Notes under the pieces: generated by a model
Seen by the model: only the letters and a program-made list of their open reading frames with translations
Told to the model about the DNA's origin: nothing
The model's database searches: none
From: JAOUGY01 sp050329955
GTDB taxonomy: Bacteria > Actinomycetota > Acidimicrobiia > Spongiisociales > ZC4RG35
Direction of reading: 5' to 3'
DNA length: 10,103 nt
NCBI GenBank assembly: GCA_050329955.1
Contig: JBHJOH010000115.1
Coordinates: forward strand, 1 to 10,103
In this document: piece after piece, positions 5,850 to 10,103 of the stretch
Layout of the letters: every line of letters begins with the position of its first letter
How positions within the stretch are numbered: position 1 is the stretch's first letter
Made by a program: the position numbers and the translations under genes

Positions 5850-5858
5850 GTGGGGGTC

Positions 5859-7196
5859 ATGAGCACCTGGACCCCCAACAGCTGGACGTCGAAGACCGCC
5901 CTCCAGCAACCCGAGTACCCCGATCGCGAAGCCCTCGACGACGTTCTGGTTCGTCTGGCGGCACTGCCTCCGATCGTGGTCTCGTGGGAGATCGACCAGC
6001 TGCGTCACCGCCTGGCGGCCGCCCAGCGGGGCGAGTCGTTCGTGCTCCAGGGCGGGAACTGCGCCGAGACCTTCGCAGAATGTGAATCCGACAAGATCGC
6101 CAGTCAGCTCAAGGTGCTCCTCCAGATGAGCCTGGTGCTGCTCCACGGCCTCAAGAAGCCGATCGTGCGGATAGGCCGCATGGCCGGCCAGTACGCCAAG
6201 CCCCGGTCGTCGGACTACGAGACCCGCGACGGCGTGACGCTTCCCAGCTTCCGCGGCGACAACGTGAACCGGGCGGCCTTCACCGCCGAAGCCCGCACCC
6301 CCGACCCCGATTTGCTGCTGCGTGGCCATGAGCGCGCTGCCCTCACCCTCAATTTTGTCCGAGCGCTGGTCGACGGTGGATTCGCCGACCTCCACCACCC
6401 CGAATACTGGGATCTGCGCTGGGTCGACCACTCACCGCTCAAGGCCGAGTTCCACCGGATCGCCTCGTCGATCGCCGATGCACTCGACTTCTTCGAGGGC
6501 ATGAGTGGACGCCGGGTCCACGAGGCGACCCATGTCGACTTCTTCGCCAGCCACGAAGGACTCCACCTGCTCGCCGAGCAGTCCCAGACCCGCTTCCTCC
6601 CCCACCAGGACCGCTGGTACAACCTGGCGACCCACATGCCCTGGATCGGGGTGCGCACCGCCCAGCTCGACGGCGCCCATGTGGAGTACTTCCGGGGGAT
6701 CGCCAACCCGGTGGGTGTGAAGATCGGTCCCGACATGACCGCCGAGTGGGTGAAGGGCCTGGTCGAGACGCTCAACCCGAACAACGTCGAAGGCCGCCTC
6801 ACCTTCATCCACCGCTTCGGCGCCAAGGGCGTCGCCGAGCACCTGCCGAGGGTCGTTGACGCCGTCAAGCAGACCGGTCAGAGCGTGCTGTGGCTGTGTG
6901 ACCCGATGCACGGCAACACCGAGACCAGCAGCGGCGGCTACAAGACCCGAAAGTTCGAGAACATCCTCAGCGAGGTCGAACAGTCCTTCGAGATCCACGC
7001 CAACATGGGTTCACGCCTCGGTGGCGTCCACATCGAAGTGACCGGCGAGGACGTGACCGAATGCACCGGGGGCGCCCGCGGGCTCACCGACCTCGACCTG
7101 GAACGGGCCTACCGATCCACGGTTGACCCGAGACTCAACTATGAGCAGGCGCTCGAGCTCACCCTGCTGGTGGCGGACCACGCCCGCACCCACTGA
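5859..7196 (+). CDS. aroG: Class II 3-deoxy-7-phosphoheptulonate (DAHP) synthase
   Basis: Condenses phosphoenolpyruvate and erythrose 4-phosphate to DAHP, the first committed step of the shikimate pathway to aromatic amino acids and related compounds. The 445-residue protein matches the plant/mycobacterial class II type along its length. Visible motifs are LQGGNCAETFAE (C68), RIGRMAGQYAKPRS (104-117), WIGVRTAQLDGAH (262-274), ANPVGVKIGP (282-291), CDPMHGNT (H351), HIEVTGEDVTEC (E393) and DPRLN (D423). C68, H351, E393 and D423 correspond to the metal ligands of the M. tuberculosis enzyme (Cys87, His369, Glu411, Asp441), so it should be active. The N-terminus is about 18 residues shorter than the mycobacterial one, where part of the allosteric inhibitor site is built, so feedback control may differ. 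ATG 5859 is preferred over the in-frame GTG 5850 because of the -10 box ending at 5849. Confidence 0.96.
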   Translation: MSTWTPNSWTSKTALQQPEYPDREALDDVLVRLAALPPIVVSWEIDQLRHRLAAAQRGESFVLQGGNCAETFAECESDKIASQLKVLLQMSLVLLHGLKKPIVRIGRMAGQYAKPRSSDYETRDGVTLPSFRGDNVNRAAFTAEARTPDPDLLLRGHERAALTLNFVRALVDGGFADLHHPEYWDLRWVDHSPLKAEFHRIASSIADALDFFEGMSGRRVHEATHVDFFASHEGLHLLAEQSQTRFLPHQDRWYNLATHMPWIGVRTAQLDGAHVEYFRGIANPVGVKIGPDMTAEWVKGLVETLNPNNVEGRLTFIHRFGAKGVAEHLPRVVDAVKQTGQSVLWLCDPMHGNTETSSGGYKTRKFENILSEVEQSFEIHANMGSRLGGVHIEVTGEDVTECTGGARGLTDLDLERAYRSTVDPRLNYEQALELTLLVADHARTH

Positions 7197-7201
7197 GGGC
7201 T

Positions 7202-7289
7202 CACCGCCGACATCGGGCGACCGGGCGGTGGACCCCACCACGAAAGCGTCGACGTCGGCGGTTTGTGCGCGCGGTGGCGTAAGGCGCCA
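7202..7289. terminator. Convergent intergenic region with two weak hairpins
   Basis: The space between two converging genes should stop both transcripts. CACCGCC / GGCGGTG (7202-7208 with 7224-7230, 15-base loop) lies just after the DAHP synthase stop. TGGCG / CGCCA (7275-7279 with 7285-7289, 5-base loop) lies just after the CoA ligase stop on the minus strand. Neither has a U-tract, so both calls are tentative. Confidence 0.3.
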
Positions 7290-7299
7290 AGCCGGAGCC

Positions 7300-8862
7300 C
7301 TAGCCGTCGCGCAGCACCCGCCGGAGGATCTTGCCCGACGCCGATTTGGGAACGGCGTCGAGGAAGATGATCGCCCTGATCTGCTTGTATCCGGCCCCCT
7401 GGCCCGCCACGAACTCCATGATCTCCTCAGCGGTCGCCGTCTGGCCCGGCTTCAACACCACGAACCCGATCGGGACCTCACCCGCCTCGTCGTCGGGCCG
7501 GCCGATCACGGCGGCGTCGGCCACCGCCGGGTGGGTCAACAGGAGCGCCTCCAGCTCGGCGGGCGGCACCTGAAAGCCCTTGTACTTGATGAGCTCCTTG
7601 AGCCGATCCACGACATAGAGGTGACCGTCGGCGTCGATGTGGCCGATGTCACCGGTGTGGATCCAGCCCTCGGCGTCGATGGTGGCCGCCGTCGCCTCGG
7701 GGTTGTTGAGGTAGCCCACCATCACCTGGGGGCCCCGCACCCACACCTCACCGTCGAGGTCCACGCCGAGTGACTCGCCGGTGGAGGGATCGACGATCAT
7801 GGTTTCGGTGTTGGGGGCGGTCACCCCGCACGAGCCCGGCTTCCCCATCCCGACCGGTGTGAGGTGCGACACCGGTGACATCTCGGTCATGCCGTACCCC
7901 TGGACCACCTCACAGCCGAGACGGGCGCCGGTTTCGAGCGCCAACTCGGCCGACAGCGGGGCGGCACCCGAGAAGATCTGCTCGAGCTTGGAGAGGTCGT
8001 AGTTGTCGACCATCGGGTGCTTGGCGAACGCCACCACGATCGGCGGCGCCACGAACGAGCGGGTGATGCCGTGCTCCTGGTGCAGCTGCAGGAACTGCTC
8101 GAGATCGAACCGGGGCATGGTGACGATGGTGGCGCCCGCCGCCAGGCCGCAGTTCATGAGCACCTGCATGCCGTAGATGTGGAAGAAGGGCAGCACCGCG
8201 ATGATGGTCTCGTCTTCCCGCAACGCCGCAGGGGCAAGCGTCTGGGCGACGTTGGCCACCAGGTTGCGGTGGGTCAGCATCACTCCCTTGGCCAGCCCGG
8301 TCGTGCCCGACGAGTACGGGAGCACCACGACGGTGTCGGGCGTCACCGGCACCTGCTCGGCGAGCGGTGGGCCGAACAGGGCGGTCACCGGCAGCGCCCC
8401 TTCGGCTTCGCCGAACACGAAGATCTCCTCGACCGAGGTCCCCACGATGGCGGCGCGGGCGACGTCGAGGAACATCGGGATGGTGACCATGATGGTGGCG
8501 GCGGAGTCGACCAGTTGGTGGTGCACCTCACCTTGGGTGTAGGTGGGGTTGATGGTGGTGATGGTGGCGCCCGCCATCGCCACCCCGTGGAACACGACCG
8601 CATACTCGGGGATATTGGGCGCCATGATCGCCAGAACGTTGCCCGGTCCGAAACCCCGGGCAGCCAGCCCACCGGCCAATGAGGCGACACCGGCGGCGAG
8701 TTGCGCGTACGTGAGGGTTCGTCCACTCGGCCCGTCGATCAGAGCCGGCTTGTCGGCCAACTCGGTGGCGCGTCCGAGCACGAACTCGGTGAGCGGCACG
8801 TCCGGGATCTCGACCGGCGGCAACGGGCTGGCATGGATCAAAACGGCCCCTGTGGTCGACAT
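7300..8862 (-). CDS. Acyl-CoA synthetase / 4-coumarate-CoA ligase-like AMP-forming ligase
   Basis: A 520-residue adenylate-forming enzyme that activates a carboxylic acid with ATP and then transfers it to CoA. Motifs in order: P-loop YSSGTTGLAKGVMLTH (183-198), QGYGMTEMSP (321-330), GEVWVRGPQVMVGYLNNPEAT (starting 371, equivalent to 4CL box II), GWIHTGDIGHID (399-410, ribose-binding D405), DRLKELIKYKGFQV (419-432) and PKSASGKILRR (505-515, catalytic K511). All key residues are present. The motifs resemble 4-coumarate:CoA ligase-like proteins more than classic long-chain FadD, but acid specificity cannot be read from sequence; fatty and aromatic acids are both possible. ATG 8862 is chosen because GGAGG lies eight bases upstream and homology begins there; the frame runs on to 8910 without support. 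No other beta-oxidation genes are adjacent. It lies 170 bases downstream of cobC on the same strand and probably has its own promoter. Confidence 0.93.
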   Translation of the reverse strand: MSTTGAVLIHASPLPPVEIPDVPLTEFVLGRATELADKPALIDGPSGRTLTYAQLAAGVASLAGGLAARGFGPGNVLAIMAPNIPEYAVVFHGVAMAGATITTINPTYTQGEVHHQLVDSAATIMVTIPMFLDVARAAIVGTSVEEIFVFGEAEGALPVTALFGPPLAEQVPVTPDTVVVLPYSSGTTGLAKGVMLTHRNLVANVAQTLAPAALREDETIIAVLPFFHIYGMQVLMNCGLAAGATIVTMPRFDLEQFLQLHQEHGITRSFVAPPIVVAFAKHPMVDNYDLSKLEQIFSGAAPLSAELALETGARLGCEVVQGYGMTEMSPVSHLTPVGMGKPGSCGVTAPNTETMIVDPSTGESLGVDLDGEVWVRGPQVMVGYLNNPEATAATIDAEGWIHTGDIGHIDADGHLYVVDRLKELIKYKGFQVPPAELEALLLTHPAVADAAVIGRPDDEAGEVPIGFVVLKPGQTATAEEIMEFVAGQGAGYKQIRAIIFLDAVPKSASGKILRRVLRDG

Positions 8863-8870
8863 CTCATGTT

Positions 8871-8875
8871 CCTCC
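8871..8875 (-). promoter_or_regulatory. Ribosome binding site of the CoA ligase gene
   Basis: GGAGG on the minus strand ends eight bases before ATG 8862 and decides this start over upstream codons in the same frame. Confidence 0.75.
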
Positions 8876-8908
8876 GTCTCGGCCCGACTGATCGCCGGAC
8901 ATGAGGGC

Positions 8909-8936
8909 AACGTATCGACCGGGCGTTTACCGATCG
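8909..8936 (-). promoter_or_regulatory. Candidate promoter and operator dyad of the CoA ligase gene
   Basis: On the minus strand TACGTT (8909-8914) fits a TANNNT -10. Immediately upstream is an imperfect dyad CGATCGG-N7-CCGGTCG (8916-8936, 6 of 7 positions symmetric), in the place where a TetR-type repressor could block transcription. No good -35 is visible and no regulator gene is nearby, so this is a weak call. Confidence 0.25.
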
Positions 8937-9032
8937 TTTGTCACCGCAATGGCGCAGTCGGGGTGGACGGTCATTGTGCACAGATCCGCCGGGCCATGCC
9001 GCCCGAAAGGAGCCCCGCCCCGGGAAAGCGAC

Positions 9033-9566
9033 TCAGGCACCGACGTCGTCGACCCGTGCCCGATTCGTCCAGTCCAGTACCACCACGTCGGCATGCCCGG
9101 GGAAGCCGTCGCTGCCACACTCTCGCCTCACCATACGGATCACGCCTCCGTGCGTCACCACCAGGTGATCACCAGCGGGCAGGGCGTCGAGGAACTCGAG
9201 GACCCGAGCCTTGAACTCCCTGATCGACTCGCCGCCGGGCGCCGTGAATCCGTCGAAGGCCGCCAGTTCCGCCTGCACCGAGGGGGTGAGGTCATCCCAC
9301 ACCGCCCCTTCCAGGTCGCCGAAGTTCAGCTCCCTGAGGCGGTGGTCGGCCTTGGGCTCGCTGTAGGCGAGCCGAGCGGTTTCGACGGCTCTGCTCAGGT
9401 CTGACGACCAGACCGAATCGAACCGAACGCCCGCCAGCGACTCGGCCAGCCGCCTGGCCTGGTCCCGGCCGGTATCGGTGAGCACCACGTCGGTCCAACC
9501 CTGGAAGCGGCGATTGGCGTTCCAGTCGGTCTCGCCGTGCCTCACCATCCACAACTTCACCACCAC
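9033..9566 (-). CDS. cobC: Histidine phosphatase, probable alpha-ribazole phosphatase CobC
   Basis: A 177-residue phosphoglycerate-mutase-like phosphatase. The RHGETDWN motif (R9, H10 nucleophile) is followed by SSDLSRAVETA (R59), RELNFGDLEG (E79) and VVTHGG (H139), giving the full two-histidine, two-arginine active site. The RHGETxWN start and RELxFGxxEG are shared by CobC and other small phosphatases of this superfamily. Its assignment to removal of the 5'-phosphate from alpha-ribazole phosphate or adenosylcobalamin phosphate rests mainly on the 10-base overlap with cobS, which acts in the same steps of nucleotide-loop assembly. Start: GTG 9566 has AAGGAG seven bases upstream; GTG 9560, which would make a GTGA overlap with the cobS stop, is an alternative. 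The N-terminus is fully conserved from either start. Confidence 0.85.
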   Translation of the reverse strand: MVVKLWMVRHGETDWNANRRFQGWTDVVLTDTGRDQARRLAESLAGVRFDSVWSSDLSRAVETARLAYSEPKADHRLRELNFGDLEGAVWDDLTPSVQAELAAFDGFTAPGGESIREFKARVLEFLDALPAGDHLVVTHGGVIRMVRRECGSDGFPGHADVVVLDWTNRARVDDVGA

Positions 9567-10103
9567 GAACCTGCTCCTTCGACGCCGGCCAGGAAGGCGA
9601 TCTCGGCCACCACCTGAATTGCTCCCAGGATGTCACCGGTGATGCCGCCGATGGCACGTTTGGCCCACCACACCGGGCCGGCGCCCATCACGAAGGCGAC
9701 CACCAGTGCCATCACGCCCCCCGGTCCCACCGCCAGGGCAGTTACCACTCCGACCAGCGCCGCCACCAGGACACCCCGGGTGGTGACCGAGTCGAGGTAC
9801 TCGGAGCCGAGTCCGGGAGAGGCGGCCTCGACCCGCGGCATCCACCACACCGAGACCGCCCGGCTCACGGCTCCGGCCGCCGCCGTGATCATCACCACCC
9901 GCCACCACGGGTGATCGAGCATCGATACCAACAACCCGGCCTTGGAGCCGAGCGCCACGAACAGCGCCGCCGCTCCGAAGGTGCCGAGCCGGGAGTCCTT
10001 CATGATTTCGAGTCGGCGCTCCGGGGTGTACCCGCCGGCCAGCCCATCGAAGGTGTCGGCCAACCCATCCTCGTGAAAGGCGCCGGTTGCCATCATGCCC
10101 GCA
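9557..10103 (-). CDS. cobS: Adenosylcobinamide-GDP ribazoletransferase (cobalamin synthase) CobS, 5' end outside window
   Basis: An integral membrane enzyme joining adenosylcobinamide-GDP with alpha-ribazole (or its phosphate) to make adenosylcobalamin (or its phosphate). The visible 181 residues are the C-terminal part of a protein usually about 250 long, so roughly the first 70 residues lie beyond the right edge. The first visible motif, ATGAFHEDGLADTFDGL, is the conserved acidic active-site segment, followed by LEIMKDSRLGTFG and, near the end, GGITGDILGA, all diagnostic of CobS. Several hydrophobic segments between them fit a multi-pass membrane protein. The ATGs at 10093 and 10096 fall within the conserved region and are not the true start. 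The gene overlaps cobC by 10 bases, so the two are surely one operon. Confidence 0.95.
   Translation of the reverse strand, partial: AGMMATGAFHEDGLADTFDGLAGGYTPERRLEIMKDSRLGTFGAAALFVALGSKAGLLVSMLDHPWWRVVMITAAAGAVSRAVSVWWMPRVEAASPGLGSEYLDSVTTRGVLVAALVGVVTALAVGPGGVMALVVAFVMGAGPVWWAKRAIGGITGDILGAIQVVAEIAFLAGVEGAGSWW
9574..9579 (-). promoter_or_regulatory. Ribosome binding site of cobC inside cobS
   Basis: AAGGAG on the minus strand, within the final codons of cobS, ends seven bases before GTG 9566. The spacing favours this start over the GTGs at 9563 and 9560. Confidence 0.65.

Noticed and set aside
5709..6998. Long minus-strand frames opposite DAHP synthase
   Set aside because: These are typical antisense open frames in GC-rich DNA; the plus strand carries every class II DAHP synthase motif.
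8017..8682. 221-codon plus-strand frame opposite the CoA ligase
   Set aside because: Its composition is dominated by His, Gly, Asp and Arg, and the opposite strand has complete adenylate-forming motifs.
8937..9032. Possible terminator hairpin after cobC
   Set aside because: The GC-rich sequence offers only 4-bp stems and no U-tract, no better than expected from composition.

Overview
The window is about 10 kb of high-GC DNA. Coding frames show strongly GC-biased third codon positions. Gene content (class II DAHP synthase, an ECF sigma factor overlapping a membrane partner, late cobalamin genes) and several start codons sitting 6-9 bases after a TANNNT box, with no Shine-Dalgarno sequence, point to an actinobacterium. 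An Acidimicrobiia-like lineage is my best guess, but it rests on gene style rather than on a phylogenetic marker. There are no rRNA, tRNA, CRISPR or transposase genes.

Layout, left to right. Bases 1-215 hold no intact gene, but the plus strand shows coding character that jumps frame twice, suggesting the decayed or mis-sequenced tail of a gene. On the minus strand follow a PfkB-family sugar kinase (239-1054), a 16-bp perfect hairpin (1251-1290) and a two-gene unit in which an ECF sigma factor (2844-3338) overlaps by ATGA with a large single-pass membrane protein (1309-2847), probably its regulator or sensor. Next is purU, formyltetrahydrofolate deformylase (3449-4291, minus).

A 277-base divergent intergenic region (4292-4568) is built largely from 7-base tandem repeats in several families. 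It separates purU from two plus-strand genes: a GT1-type glycosyltransferase (4569-5825) and a class II DAHP synthase (5859-7196), the first step of the shikimate pathway. Converging on these from the right is an acyl/4-coumarate-CoA ligase-like enzyme (7300-8862, minus). Beyond it is an overlapping cobalamin pair, a CobC-type histidine phosphatase (9033-9566) and the 3' part of cobS (9557 to the window edge).

Most genes are ordinary housekeeping or core metabolism: one-carbon and purine balance, aromatic amino acid entry, fatty or aromatic acid activation, and B12 nucleotide-loop assembly. They do not form one pathway; the functional units are sigma factor plus membrane partner and cobS plus cobC. 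I found no convincing new multi-gene system. The most unusual features are the heptamer-repeat promoter region and the sigma factor with its atypical large extracytoplasmic partner, preceded by an ECF-like promoter that could give autoregulation.
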